DNA of 64,000 bases from Acidobacteriota bacterium (GCA_021810625.1 JAJZIJ010000001.1:1-64000); one strand, 5' to 3'. Shown: positions 45,353 to 54,968, numbered from the stretch's first letter. Notes: a model not told the origin generated them from the letters alone. Numbers and translations are program-made.

Positions 45353-46249
45353 TTGCCGGCAACACTCCTGACAACGGACTTTGATAGCCTGCAACTGCAC
45401 GCGCGCGGTAAGGTGCGCGATCTGTATTCGGTCGGCAACGACCTGCTGTTTGTCGCCACGGATCGCATCTCCGCCTTCGATTTTGTGCTGGCCACGGGCA
45501 TCCCCGACAAAGGGAAAATTCTGACGCAAATCTCCCTTTTCTGGTTTCAATTTCTGACCGATCTCGTTCCCAACCATCTGATTACCGCCGATGTTGCCAG
45601 CTATCCGCAGCCTTTGCAACAATATGCAGACGCGCTCCGTGGTCGCTCCATGTTGGTGCAGCGCGCGCAGATGTTTCCCGTCGAGTGTGTGGCGCGTGGC
45701 TATCTCTCCGGCTCCGGCTGGAAGGAATACCAGGCTACGGGCAAGGTCTGCGGCATCGCGCTTCCCGCTGGCCTAAAAGAGTCCGACCGGCTGCCAGAGC
45801 CAATCTTTACTCCGGCATCAAAGAGCGCCGATGGCGAGCATGACATCAACATTTCCTTTGAGGAAATGGCTGCGCGGATTGGCCACGCCGATGCCGCAAC
45901 GTTGCGCGATTTAACTCTGGAAATCTATCGCCGCGCTGCCGCCCACGCCGAGCGTTGCGGCATGATTCTGGCCGACACAAAATTTGAATTTGGCCGTACC
46001 GCCCACGGCATCATTCTGGCCGATGAAGTGCTGACCCCGGACTCTTCTCGTTATTGGCAAAAAGATACTTATTTGCCCGGCGGCCCGCAGATTTCCTTCG
46101 ACAAACAATTCGTTCGGGATTATCTTGAGAAGATTCGGTGGAACAAGCAGGCTCCGGCTCCGACTCTGCCGGAGGAGGTTGTGGCGCAGACACGCGAGAA
46201 ATATCTGGAGGCCTTCCGGCGCATTACCGGCCAGCAGGCATTGGAGTAA
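45353..46249 (+). CDS. purC: SAICAR synthase (phosphoribosylaminoimidazole-succinocarboxamide synthase)
   Basis: 298 residues, the larger PurC form. It couples CAIR with Asp in purine synthesis. Start is TTG 45353, since an in-frame stop lies at 45338 and no ATG fits; GAGG is about 10 bases upstream. Motifs: GKVRDLYSVGNDLLFVATDRISAFDF near the start (SAICAR signature), ECVARGYLSGSGWKEYQ, and DTKFEFGRT toward the end. It lies 7 bases from cvpA, a common purine-operon companion in other bacteria. Confidence 0.95.
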   Translation: MPATLLTTDFDSLQLHARGKVRDLYSVGNDLLFVATDRISAFDFVLATGIPDKGKILTQISLFWFQFLTDLVPNHLITADVASYPQPLQQYADALRGRSMLVQRAQMFPVECVARGYLSGSGWKEYQATGKVCGIALPAGLKESDRLPEPIFTPASKSADGEHDINISFEEMAARIGHADAATLRDLTLEIYRRAAAHAERCGMILADTKFEFGRTAHGIILADEVLTPDSSRYWQKDTYLPGGPQISFDKQFVRDYLEKIRWNKQAPAPTLPEEVVAQTREKYLEAFRRITGQQALE

Positions 46250-46256
46250 GACCAGC

Positions 46257-46805
46257 ATGACACTTGTGGACATTGCCATTATTGTGATCCTGGTGCTTTC
46301 GACGCTGGCGGCCATTGCGCAGGGGTTGATACGCGAACTGTCTTCGCTGGCTGGATTGGTGCTGGGCCTGGTGCTGGCCTCGTGGAATTATGCGCGACTG
46401 GCCGCTCCGCTGGGGCGCTGGATTCACTCTTCGGGCATTGCCGACGCGCTGGCATTTTTGTCGATCGCCCTGGGGATCATGCTGGTTGCGGGAGTGATCG
46501 GGAACCTGCTGCAGAAGACCGCGCAGGGGATAGGGTTGGGATGGCTGGACAGAATCCTTGGCGCGGGCTTTGGTTTTGTACGCGGGTGCGTGCTGGTCAT
46601 GGTGGCCATGCTCGCCATTGCCGCTTTTCGCCCCGGCGCGCCGTGGATGCAGGGGTCGCGTCTGGCTCCATATTTTCTACCGGGAGTCAGGATTCTTTCA
46701 GTCCAGGCTCCGGCAACGTTGAAAGAAAAAGTTGTGACGGGGATCACTTTTTTGCAGCATCCGAAGGTCTTCGTGGATACAATAGAACCTGTCTCCACTC
46801 AATGA
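46257..46805 (+). CDS. cvpA: CvpA family membrane protein
   Basis: 182 residues from ATG 46257 (MTLVDIAIIVILVLSTLAAIAQGLIRELSSLAGLVLG). It has four hydrophobic segments with the CvpA domain pattern (GLIRELSSLAG and WLDRILGAGFGFVRG). It resembles the colicin V production protein of E. coli, whose exact role is unclear. It follows purC by 7 bases. A Fis-type gene follows after 44 bases. Confidence 0.85.
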   Translation: MTLVDIAIIVILVLSTLAAIAQGLIRELSSLAGLVLGLVLASWNYARLAAPLGRWIHSSGIADALAFLSIALGIMLVAGVIGNLLQKTAQGIGLGWLDRILGAGFGFVRGCVLVMVAMLAIAAFRPGAPWMQGSRLAPYFLPGVRILSVQAPATLKEKVVTGITFLQHPKVFVDTIEPVSTQ

Positions 46806-46848
46806 TTCCCCGTCGTAGGAGTCCCACAAAAAGCAGCATCAGCTTAAT

Positions 46849-47151
46849 ATGCACGATGAGGTCAGCGTGAAACGCGAACTTGATAGCTTGGTTGTTCAGA
46901 TGTACGCCAGCAGCATTACCTACGAAGAGGCTGTCCACGAATTTCGACGGCGCTATATCCAGGAAGTGCTGGCCCATCACAAAGGGAACCAGTGCAAGGC
47001 CGCGCGCGAACTGGGTGTGCATCGCAACACGCTCAGCCGAATGATGACCGAACTCAAGCTCGACCCCTCCCAGATAAAGCTGGGGCTGAAGCGACCCACC
47101 CGCAGCGAATCAGCTACGCTTCATACCATGCAAGTGGTACGCTCAAAGTAG
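46849..47151 (+). CDS. Fis-type helix-turn-helix protein
   Basis: 100 residues. The C-terminal part KGNQCKAARELGVHRNTLSRMMTEL is a Fis-like HTH_8 helix-turn-helix, and the N-terminal part forms helical segments (FRRRYIQEVL). It may act as a stand-alone regulator for neighbouring genes. It is likely co-transcribed with cvpA and leads into the secretin gene 20 bases after. Nucleoid Fis itself is a gamma-proteobacterial protein, so the symbol is withheld. Confidence 0.75.
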   Translation: MHDEVSVKRELDSLVVQMYASSITYEEAVHEFRRRYIQEVLAHHKGNQCKAARELGVHRNTLSRMMTELKLDPSQIKLGLKRPTRSESATLHTMQVVRSK

Positions 47152-47170
47152 TCCAGTTCTGCGGGAGAAG

Positions 47171-49210
47171 ATGGTTGCAAGCCGTCTTTGCAGAATCCCA
47201 ACGCTGGATGCAAAAGCAAACGCCGTGCGCTCTGTCCTCCATGTAAGAAGAACCTTCGGAAGCAATGTTGCCGCAGGTTGCAGCAAAGTCCTTGCGCTGG
47301 CGCTGTGTTATGCGCTGCTCTGTGGCGCAACGCAGCCGCTACTTCTGGCACAAACGCCGCAGGCTCCGGTCGCGCCAGAAGCGCCGGTTGCTCCACCGAT
47401 GATTGGTGCCCCGCTCGCCAAACCCACCAAGTCCACCAAAGCCGAGACTCCAGCATCTCCCAAGCAACAGAAAAAAGCGGAGAAACTCTTTGCCAAAGGC
47501 ACGGCTGCGCTCAAAAAAGGCGACTCGGTTCATGCGCTGCTCTGGCTCGCGCAGGCGCACCAGTTGGTTCCAGACAACATGGGATATCTGGCCAACTATG
47601 AGTTGGCCAAGCAGCAAAGAGTGACCAAGCTGTTGCAGAAAGCCAAACAGCAGCAGAGTTCCGGAGCACAGGCCGCCGCTTTGAAGACGTTGCATCTGGC
47701 CCAGTCCATCGATCCAGACAGCCCTTTTGTACGCGAACACCTTCTGGCCACAAGCCAGGCCATGAGCGCGCAGCCTGCGGCCACCATCCATCTGAATCCG
47801 ATGCCGCAATTGAGTAGCGGCATCATTCATCTCAATGCCGCTACCGCCAAGCAGAGCTTCCATTTCCGCGCCAACATGCATGACCTGATCCAGCGCGTCT
47901 ACAAGGCATACGGCATCACAACGCTGCTGGACGAATCCGTCCCCAACACCAGCGTGCGCATCGACATGGACAATATGTCCTTTGCCGCCGCCTCCACGTC
48001 CATTCAACTGGTAACCAAGACCTTCATCGTGCCCCTGGATCCGCATCGCGTACTGGTGGCAAAAGATACGATCCAGAATCGTAAAGACTTTGAGCGGCTG
48101 CTGGTGGAAACCATCTATCTGCCCGGCTTGGACACCAAACAGATGACGGATGCGATGAATCTGGTCAGGAATCTCTTCAGCGTGAAGCAGGTCGCTTCCA
48201 GTCCGGCAAACAGCACAATGACGATTCGCGCAACGGAGCCAATTCTGCGCGCCATCAATCTGACACTATCCGGCCTCTACGCAGGCAAGCCGGAGGTACT
48301 CCTGGACGTGCGCGTCTACCAGGTCAACGACACGCGCGCGCTGGTGCTTGGCCCGCAATTTCCGCAGACATTTACTCTTTTCAACGTTCCATCCCAGATT
48401 GAAAGCCTCATTGGACAGTTTGGCCTTAACTCTAGCAACTTTGCAGCCATCGCCGCGATCCTGGTCGTCTCTGGACTCGCCAGCAATTCCGTTCTCAGCC
48501 AGCCCTTTGCCATGTTCGGCAATGGAATCACGCTCACTGGTCTCACTGTCAGTCCCGTAGACATAAATGCGTCCCTGAATACATCCACCGCCAAGCAACT
48601 CGATCACATACAACTGAGAACAGGAAACATGAAACCCGCCACGTTCCTCCTTGGCTCCCGCTATCCCATTACCACGGGAAGCATGTCCTCCGGCTTCGGC
48701 CCAACGGCAGGTGGCATCCCCGGAATGGCCGGTGGCGCGGGCATGGGTGGGTTTGCGGGACTTGGCGCAAACTCGGCGGCTGGCGGCGGAATGGGCGCGT
48801 TGGCATTCGCTCCACAAATACAATATGAGAATCTCGGTCTCACCGTGAAGGCCACGCCCCAGATATACCGGGATCGCCGGGTTCTCCTGAAATTAGAAGT
48901 AAAAATTGAAGCGCTTGCGGGAACTTCCATCAACGGGGTTCCCACGCTGACCAACCAATCCTTTACCTCCGACATCAATCTCAGTGATGGAAATAGCGCT
49001 TTATTGGCCAGCAGCATGACCCGATCTGATTCCAATTCCATCTCTGGCATTCCCGGTCTGAGCGAACTGCCCGGCATGTCCTGGACAGCCGTCAGCTCTC
49101 CCCAGGTAACGATTGGAGATCTGGTGTTGGTGGTCACGCCGCACATTGTTAACGCCGGCCCCAGTGCCGAGGCATCTTCCATGCTTCTCGTGCCTGCAAA
49201 CGAAAAATAA
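47171..49210 (+). CDS. secretin-like outer-membrane channel protein
   Basis: 679 residues. A late signal-like segment (LALALCYALLCG) precedes a Pro/Ala-rich stretch. Residues ~100-195 hold TPR-like helices (FAKGTAALKKGDSVHALLWL). An N-domain like STN/N0 follows (FHFRANMHDLIQRVYKAYGI), then N1/N2-type repeats, and finally a secretin domain with IQYENLGLTVKATPQIY and PGLSELPG. GspD/PilQ-like multimeric channels of type II secretion, type IV pili or related systems share this layout. No pilMNOP or gsp genes sit nearby, so its system is not known. A strong hairpin follows. Confidence 0.8.
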   Translation: MVASRLCRIPTLDAKANAVRSVLHVRRTFGSNVAAGCSKVLALALCYALLCGATQPLLLAQTPQAPVAPEAPVAPPMIGAPLAKPTKSTKAETPASPKQQKKAEKLFAKGTAALKKGDSVHALLWLAQAHQLVPDNMGYLANYELAKQQRVTKLLQKAKQQQSSGAQAAALKTLHLAQSIDPDSPFVREHLLATSQAMSAQPAATIHLNPMPQLSSGIIHLNAATAKQSFHFRANMHDLIQRVYKAYGITTLLDESVPNTSVRIDMDNMSFAAASTSIQLVTKTFIVPLDPHRVLVAKDTIQNRKDFERLLVETIYLPGLDTKQMTDAMNLVRNLFSVKQVASSPANSTMTIRATEPILRAINLTLSGLYAGKPEVLLDVRVYQVNDTRALVLGPQFPQTFTLFNVPSQIESLIGQFGLNSSNFAAIAAILVVSGLASNSVLSQPFAMFGNGITLTGLTVSPVDINASLNTSTAKQLDHIQLRTGNMKPATFLLGSRYPITTGSMSSGFGPTAGGIPGMAGGAGMGGFAGLGANSAAGGGMGALAFAPQIQYENLGLTVKATPQIYRDRRVLLKLEVKIEALAGTSINGVPTLTNQSFTSDINLSDGNSALLASSMTRSDSNSISGIPGLSELPGMSWTAVSSPQVTIGDLVLVVTPHIVNAGPSAEASSMLLVPANEK

Positions 49211-49240
49211 CGGCAAGCGACATGTCGCGATATATGGAAA

Positions 49241-49273
49241 AAACGGGATGGGGTCTATGACCCCATCCCGTTT
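49241..49273. terminator. bidirectional 15-bp hairpin terminator
   Basis: AAACGGGATGGGGTC (49241-49255) pairs perfectly with GACCCCATCCCGTTT (49259-49273) across TAT. It lies between the convergent secretin and thioredoxin-fold genes. The arms themselves end in T or A runs, as intrinsic terminators do. Confidence 0.8.
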
Positions 49274-49301
49274 GTGTTTGCCAAGCTGCGGCCTGCTGCG
49301 A

Positions 49302-50387
49302 TTACGGCTTTTGTGTGGCCGACTTGCCCTGTGCCGCCGACGAAGTTGCCGAAGCCAGCGTCTGTTTGCCGGATTGCGCTGCCGCGAAGGAAACAAGCTG
49401 CTTCAGCGTGTCGTAGGGAACAGCATTGAGCGGAACCGGACGACCATTGATGAACAGCATCGGGGTCTGGTTTACCTCAATAGATTCGCCGAGTTGTACG
49501 GAGGCCGCGACTGCGGCTTTCGTGGATGGGGCGGCGACGCATTTCTTCATGGCGGCAGCATCCGCTCCGGCCTTCGTGGCAGCATCCTTCAGCGCCTGAT
49601 CCGCGCCCGTCGGCGTCAAATTCGCCTGGGTGTCGAACACAGCCTCCATATACTTGAAGAATGCATCATTGCCCTTGAGTTGCGCGACGCAGACTCCATA
49701 TTCGGCTGCTTTCTCGGCTTCAGGATGAATCTGGGCCAACGGAAAGTTCGCATACACGATGCGGGCATTGGGGAAATCCTTTGCCAGGTGATCCATCGTT
49801 GCTTGCCCTTCCTTGCAGTGGGGGCATTGCAAATCGGAGAACTCAACCAGCATGAGGTTCTTTGACGAAGCTCCCCGATAAGGGCCGGTTGCTCCCGCTT
49901 CCAGCTTTGCGCGCACGGAAGCAAAAGGATCGGCACCAAAAGATATGACCTGCCCACCGGCAACAGCATGTTGACCATCTGGAGTGACAAAAAAGACAGT
50001 CTGCCCAGCCTGACTACTGGTACCCTTCTCGCCAACAAATATGGTCACGCGAACCACGCCCGGAGCATCGGTTTTCTGGATGCCCTCGACCTGCCAAGTG
50101 CGATTGGGGTCATATCCCCAAAGCTGATGCAGGAAGGTGTTCACGGTTTTCACCGTGGGGGAGGTGGCGGTAAAGTTCTTCGGATCAGGCGGAGGAAAAC
50201 TGATCGGCTTGGGTGCCGGGGGATGTCCCATAGTGGAGAGCTGGAGAGGTGGCTGTTTCTGGGGGGAAGCGCCTGCATGTGCGGGAGCTGCGGGAGCGCT
50301 TGCGGCAGGAGGGGCGGACTGCCCATACGCCAAAACAGCCAAGCCAAACCCGGCCACTGCGATTATCTGTAACACTTTTACCTTCAT
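49302..50387 (-). CDS. exported DsbA/DsbG-like thioredoxin-fold protein
   Basis: 361 residues with a signal peptide (VKVLQIIAVAGFGLAVLAYG). A Pro/Ala-rich linker leads to a DSBA-like domain: EFSDLQCPHCKEGQ carries CPHC, followed by the thioredoxin-fold TPMLFINGRPVPL cis-Pro region. It should catalyse periplasmic disulfide formation or reduction. The first ~150 residues form an extra N-terminal domain, also seen in DsbG-type homologues. The reductase partner is not in the window. nadE lies immediately downstream, 17 bases away. Confidence 0.82.
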   Translation of the reverse strand: MKVKVLQIIAVAGFGLAVLAYGQSAPPAASAPAAPAHAGASPQKQPPLQLSTMGHPPAPKPISFPPPDPKNFTATSPTVKTVNTFLHQLWGYDPNRTWQVEGIQKTDAPGVVRVTIFVGEKGTSSQAGQTVFFVTPDGQHAVAGGQVISFGADPFASVRAKLEAGATGPYRGASSKNLMLVEFSDLQCPHCKEGQATMDHLAKDFPNARIVYANFPLAQIHPEAEKAAEYGVCVAQLKGNDAFFKYMEAVFDTQANLTPTGADQALKDAATKAGADAAAMKKCVAAPSTKAAVAASVQLGESIEVNQTPMLFINGRPVPLNAVPYDTLKQLVSFAAAQSGKQTLASATSSAAQGKSATQKP

Positions 50388-50404
50388 TTAGTTATCCTCG
50401 TTTC

Positions 50405-52054
50405 TTAAACTTGAACTTTTACTGCGATAGGGAGCCTTCGTCCACTCCCAAATGATTTCTCCGTTACCTTCAAAACCGGAGCTGCCTGCTGACGCTTGTA
50501 CTCACTTCGTTCCACTAATTGCAAGACCTTGCGAACGTCATCTGGCTCCTGCTTCTGTGCATCTGCGATTACATCCGTCCCCTGGGCGCGTTCGACATAC
50601 GCTTCCAGAACCGGATCCAGCATCTCGTAGGGGGGAAGCGAGTCCGTATCTTTCTGATCGGGCCGCAACTCCGCCGAAGGTGCCTTGGTGAGTGTGCTTA
50701 GGGGAATGATCTCACAATCCCGGTTGACATGATAGCTGAGTCGATACACGACTGTCTTTAGAACGTCGCCAATCACGGCTAGCGCCCCCACCATGTCTCC
50801 ATACAGGGTACAGTATCCCACAGACATCTCAGATTTGTTGCCTGTCGTCAGCACCAACGCCGAAAGCCTATTGGAAAGCGCCATCAATAGAGTACCGCGA
50901 ATCCGCGATTGCAGGTTCTCTTCTGTCGTGTCCGGTTGCCGACCCTGCAATATGGGAGCCAGCGCGGACAAATGCGCATGAAAGATACCCTGAATGGGGA
51001 TCAACTCAAACTGGATGCCTAGATTTTTAGCAAGCTGGCGAGCATCATCAATGGATCCTTGCGAGGAATACTCGCTGGGCATGCCCACGCCCATCACGTT
51101 CTCCTTGCCCAGAGCCTCGGTGGCAATGGTGGCCACCAGCGCTGAATCAATGCCACCGCTGAGTCCAACAATCGCCTTGGAAAATCCACATTTGCGCACA
51201 TAATCCCGCGTCCCCAGCACCAGAGCATCGTAGACGGCAACATCTTCATTCGACTCTTTTTCCGGGCGAATCTCCCCGGTCAGCGCCTTGGTATCGACCA
51301 ACACCATGTCTTCCTTGAAGGAGGCTCCCCGCGCAATGCAGCGGCCATCGGGAGCCAGCGCCAGACTGGTTCCATCAAAGATCAGGCTGTCATTGCCGCC
51401 CACCTGATTGACCATGACCACGGGAACCTGATACCGCCGCGCAATGGCTGCAAGCATCTTCATGCGAAGTTCGCGCTTGTTGCGATAGTAGGGCGAGGCG
51501 GAGATATTGATGACCAGCGAAGCGCCCTGCTGCATCAGTTGCTCTATCGGATCGACACTGTACAGGCGATGGGGCCAGAAATTCTTATCGTTCCAGGCAT
51601 CCTCGCAGATGGTCACTGCCATCGGCTCGCCAGCGAAATTGTAAAGAGTTTGCGACTCCGCCGACGCAAAATAGCGCTGCTCGTCAAAAACGTCGTAGTA
51701 GGGTAGCAGTCGCTTCGACTGGGTAAATGCGATGCGCCCCTGTTGCAGCAGGACGGCGGAGTTCATCATGCGCTTGCCTGTGGAAGGATGGGCTGGCGTG
51801 ATACATCCGCAAAGAATGGCGATATCGCGCCCGGCGGTCATGGCCGCAACCTCATCCAGCGCCTCCTGGCTGCGGGCCAGAAAGGCGGGACGCTCCAGCA
51901 TATCCGCCGGAGGATACCCGCAGATCGCCATCTCAGGAAAAACAACCAGACGCACGCCCTGATCGGCGGCGGCCTCTGTAAATTGGGCAATCTTGCTCAG
52001 ATTGCCGAGAAAGTCGCCAACGGTTGGATTGATTTGCGCGAGAGCGAGAATCAC
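50405..52054 (-). CDS. nadE: glutamine-dependent NAD+ synthase
   Basis: 549 residues. The nitrilase-type glutaminase domain (1-~270) has catalytic Glu E41 in VVFPEMAICGYPP, a Lys-containing GKRLLPYYDVFDE-like segment, and Cys in VTICEDAW. The synthetase domain has LSGGIDSALVA (P-loop of the ATP pyrophosphatase). It makes NAD from nicotinic acid adenine dinucleotide with glutamine nitrogen. The GTG at 52054 fits the family start (VILALAQINPTVGDF). A longer in-frame ATG at 52132 is rejected as unrelated. It is 17 bases from the DsbA-like gene downstream. Confidence 0.93.
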   Translation of the reverse strand: MILALAQINPTVGDFLGNLSKIAQFTEAAADQGVRLVVFPEMAICGYPPADMLERPAFLARSQEALDEVAAMTAGRDIAILCGCITPAHPSTGKRMMNSAVLLQQGRIAFTQSKRLLPYYDVFDEQRYFASAESQTLYNFAGEPMAVTICEDAWNDKNFWPHRLYSVDPIEQLMQQGASLVINISASPYYRNKRELRMKMLAAIARRYQVPVVMVNQVGGNDSLIFDGTSLALAPDGRCIARGASFKEDMVLVDTKALTGEIRPEKESNEDVAVYDALVLGTRDYVRKCGFSKAIVGLSGGIDSALVATIATEALGKENVMGVGMPSEYSSQGSIDDARQLAKNLGIQFELIPIQGIFHAHLSALAPILQGRQPDTTEENLQSRIRGTLLMALSNRLSALVLTTGNKSEMSVGYCTLYGDMVGALAVIGDVLKTVVYRLSYHVNRDCEIIPLSTLTKAPSAELRPDQKDTDSLPPYEMLDPVLEAYVERAQGTDVIADAQKQEPDDVRKVLQLVERSEYKRQQAAPVLKVTEKSFGSGRRLPIAVKVQV

Positions 52055-52144
52055 AACTCTCAGTGTATCGACTTGCTCTTGCAGGTGACAACCGCGAGTC
52101 GCATGAGGAGGACGCGACTCCAGCCCGTCCATAGGTTCTTCAAT

Positions 52145-53653
52145 CTAATTTCCCGTGCCGCTGAGAACCACGCCGAAGGTGCGGGTGATGATCTTCAAAT
52201 CCAGCCAGAGGCTCCAGTTGTTGACGTAGGCGGTATCCAGGGAAATGTAGTTGTCGAAGGAGGGATCCTGGCGCGCATATATCTGCCAGAGGCCGGTGAT
52301 TCCCGGCAAAACATTCAGTCTCCGCAGGTGAGGAAGCTCGTATTGGCACACCTCGCCAGCAAGCGGAGGACGCGGCCCCACGATGCTCATATCCCCCATC
52401 AGGACGTTGAAGAACTGAGGCATCTCGTCCAGAGAGTATTTCCGCAGAAACTGTCCGATGCGCGTCACGCGGGGGTCGTGGCTAATCTTAAAGAGAACGC
52501 CATCGCGTTCGTTCATATGGCGCAATGCTTCTTTGCGGGCCTCCGCATCCATGACCATCGTGCGGAATTTGAGACACTTGAAGATTCTTCCCTTGCGTCC
52601 GACACGCTCGGAGGGATATAGCACAGGGCCTTCTGAATCCAAACGAACCGCCAGCGCGATCCCCAGTAATAACGGGGCGAGCAGGATCAGAGCCACAGAG
52701 GACACGGCAATATCCAACAGGCGCTTTACCATCAGGCCAACGACAGGAATCTGTCTGCGATGCAGCGGCAGGGTGGGAAACTGCCCCACGTACTCCACAG
52801 GAACGTTCCAGGCAACGCCATCATACATGTCTGGGATGACACGAACATCCGCGCCGCTTTCGGCAGCTTCAGCCAGCAGTTGCTGCATCAATCCGCGCTC
52901 ACACGGCCCGGCGACGAAGATATCGTCAATGAAGTGCTGGCGCACCAGGCGTCCAATCTCCGACGTATCGCCAAGAACCCCTTCGACCCCGTTGTGGCCA
53001 TCGCTTTCTGTGCGCACAAAACCCTTGCAGATAAATCCAAGTCGGCGCACCCGCTGCAAATGATTTTGTACGGCAACCGCCGCAGTTCCCGTGCCGACAA
53101 TCAATACGTTCCGGGTATTAATCCCGCGCTCGAAGCGCTTGTAAGCGAGGTACCGCCAGATGCCGCGACGCAAAGCGAGAAGAAAAGCAGAGATAAGAAT
53201 GGTGGTTGTTACGACGGCGCGAGAAACCGTATCCTGCCGGGCAAGATAGAGCGCTCCGGCCAGGATCAGGCCTGCCGTCAGGCAGGCTTCCAAAGAAAGG
53301 CGCTGCTCCCGCAACCCGCTCCGGCTCAACAAGGCATCGTAGAGTCCACGCGAGCGATTCACCAGCAGCAAGACAAGCGTAAACCCTGCGATGTAAAGAA
53401 AAAATACGTTCGGCGTGTTGTATTGCAGCGCGGAGTGACGCAGAAGGCTCCCCTGCATCCCTTTACGAAGCACAATGGCCAACATGGCGGCCATCACGAC
53501 GGTCGCGCAATCGATGAGCATCCAGATGGCGCAAACCGTAGCGTCGGATGCCGACTTTCGCGCACCCATCACGCCAGTTGATCGGGCGGCAGATGCCTCG
53601 CCGCGTTGAGCCGTCTTCGCTACAAGCCAATGATTAAAATCTGTGGATGCCAT
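52145..53653 (-). CDS. polyprenyl glycosylphosphotransferase (exopolysaccharide initiation, WcaJ/WbaP-like)
   Basis: 502 residues from ATG 53653 (MASTDFN), with AGGGAAG upstream. Layout: four N-terminal transmembrane segments, a central nucleotide-binding-like domain (CoA_binding_3 type, TRNVLIVGTGTAAVAV), a further hydrophobic helix (LLDIAVSSVALILLAPLL), then the bacterial sugar transferase domain with KCLKFRTMVMD, SLDEMPQFFNVLMGDMSIVGPRPP and GITGLWQI. It transfers a sugar phosphate from UDP-sugar to undecaprenyl phosphate, starting a polysaccharide repeat. No other polysaccharide genes are next to it. Confidence 0.9.
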   Translation of the reverse strand: MASTDFNHWLVAKTAQRGEASAARSTGVMGARKSASDATVCAIWMLIDCATVVMAAMLAIVLRKGMQGSLLRHSALQYNTPNVFFLYIAGFTLVLLLVNRSRGLYDALLSRSGLREQRLSLEACLTAGLILAGALYLARQDTVSRAVVTTTILISAFLLALRRGIWRYLAYKRFERGINTRNVLIVGTGTAAVAVQNHLQRVRRLGFICKGFVRTESDGHNGVEGVLGDTSEIGRLVRQHFIDDIFVAGPCERGLMQQLLAEAAESGADVRVIPDMYDGVAWNVPVEYVGQFPTLPLHRRQIPVVGLMVKRLLDIAVSSVALILLAPLLLGIALAVRLDSEGPVLYPSERVGRKGRIFKCLKFRTMVMDAEARKEALRHMNERDGVLFKISHDPRVTRIGQFLRKYSLDEMPQFFNVLMGDMSIVGPRPPLAGEVCQYELPHLRRLNVLPGITGLWQIYARQDPSFDNYISLDTAYVNNWSLWLDLKIITRTFGVVLSGTGN

Positions 53654-54057
53654 TTCATGTCTTCCCTGCTTACGCTGTCGTTTGAAAGCAAACCAAACAA
53701 AAGACATACGAAGCGCACAAAAAAATCCTGCCGGACAGTGTCATCGTTCCGCCTTGGGAGACATCCGAGCAAATCGCTTTAATATCTGCAACTTGCCTCA
53801 CTTTCCAACAAGGCTCGGATCACAGCGCCCATCGTCCGATTCTTACGGTTCGCGGCAGTTCTGGTTTGGGAAAACAAACATGTCGCCATTGAACGACGTA
53901 TGCTTGCAAAGCTCCTCTGCTCGTGCCCCTTGATAATACGCACAATTGTCGCCTTTCGGCAACAATTATTTTAGTGAGCATTAGGATTCTCGCTGGCAGG
54001 CAGCATCCCATGAAAAAAGTCGGCACAAAAACGTTTCAGAATGTTGGGCGTGAAGAA
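53654..54057. other. intergenic region between mlaF-like and glycosylphosphotransferase genes
   Basis: About 400 bases without a convincing gene. A hairpin, AATTGTCGCC/GGCAACAATT with one mismatch (53944-53967) followed by ATTTTAG, could end the mlaF-like transcript or another unit. The remainder shows no clear promoter, repeat or RNA gene. Confidence 0.5.
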
Positions 54058-54864
54058 TCAGAGCTTTCCCGGGCTGGACGCGGCTGGAACCCCTACTGGA
54101 ATCCCCACTTGATCCATCTCCAGAAAATGCTGCAACGCTGGGTCTGTACTCTGCCGCATCTGCTCCAGGGTTCCAAAGAACCTGGCCTTGGACTCGTGGA
54201 GAAAAAGCACCCGGTCGGCCAATGTCTCGGCAAAGCGCATGTCGTGCGTCACCACCACGCTGGTCAACTTCAACTGCCGCTTCACTTTCTGGAGCAAATT
54301 TGCCAAAAGATGCGCCATGACCGGATCGACCATCGTCGTGGGTTCGTCGTAGAGAATGGCCTCCGGCTGGGCAGCCAGCGCCCGCGCAATGGCCACCGAG
54401 CGCCGCATCCCCGTCGACAGGTCGGCGGGGAGCAACGCGGACATCTCCGTCACGCCCACCATCGCCAGCAGACCGCGCACGACCTGCTCAATTTGATCCT
54501 CCAGCAAGTCTCCGCGCTCACGCAGGGGGAAGGCGACATTCTCGGCCACGCTCATGGAATCAAAGAGCGCGCCATTCTGAAAGACCATCGTCACCTTGCG
54601 CCGCACTGACTGCAATTGCTCTTCGGTGAAGTTGGTGATGTCCTCTCCATCCACAAGGATTTTCCCGGAATCCGGCTTCAGAAATCCCATGATTTGCTGC
54701 AACGCCACGGATTTCCCCACGCCGCTGCGACCAATGATGCACAGCGTCTCTCCGGGGAGAACATGGAAGCTAACGTTATCGAGTACGCACATATCCCCAA
54801 ACGCCTTCGAGACATTCTCGAAGGCAATGTAGGGGGCAGCGTCAGCGTAAATGCGCGTGTTCAT
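54058..54864 (-). CDS. ABC transporter ATP-binding protein, MlaF-like
   Basis: 268 residues. Walker A is GRSGVGKS (45-52), Walker B is AILYDEPTTMVDP, and the switch His is in VVVTHDMR. The signature is LSTGMRRSVAIARALA, where most ABC ATPases have LSGG. The MlaF family transports phospholipids between outer and inner membrane with MlaE and MlaD, neither of which is next to it here. It is solitary on its strand. Ttg2A/MlaF is favoured over an amino-acid type because of FQNGALFDSMSVAENVAFPLRE, typical for the group. Confidence 0.82.
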   Translation of the reverse strand: MNTRIYADAAPYIAFENVSKAFGDMCVLDNVSFHVLPGETLCIIGRSGVGKSVALQQIMGFLKPDSGKILVDGEDITNFTEEQLQSVRRKVTMVFQNGALFDSMSVAENVAFPLRERGDLLEDQIEQVVRGLLAMVGVTEMSALLPADLSTGMRRSVAIARALAAQPEAILYDEPTTMVDPVMAHLLANLLQKVKRQLKLTSVVVTHDMRFAETLADRVLFLHESKARFFGTLEQMRQSTDPALQHFLEMDQVGIPVGVPAASSPGKL

Positions 54865-54968
54865 CCTGTCTATGAAGATACCGGAGGAACGGAGGATTGG
54901 GAGATTTTCGTCTGGGAACCAGAGATCGAGAGACTCAGGTTGGAATGTTCAAATGCACACAGCGAAGC

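Noticed and set aside
53944-53967. Hairpin as a plus-strand terminator
   Set aside because: No plus-strand gene precedes it; it is kept only as part of the gap note.
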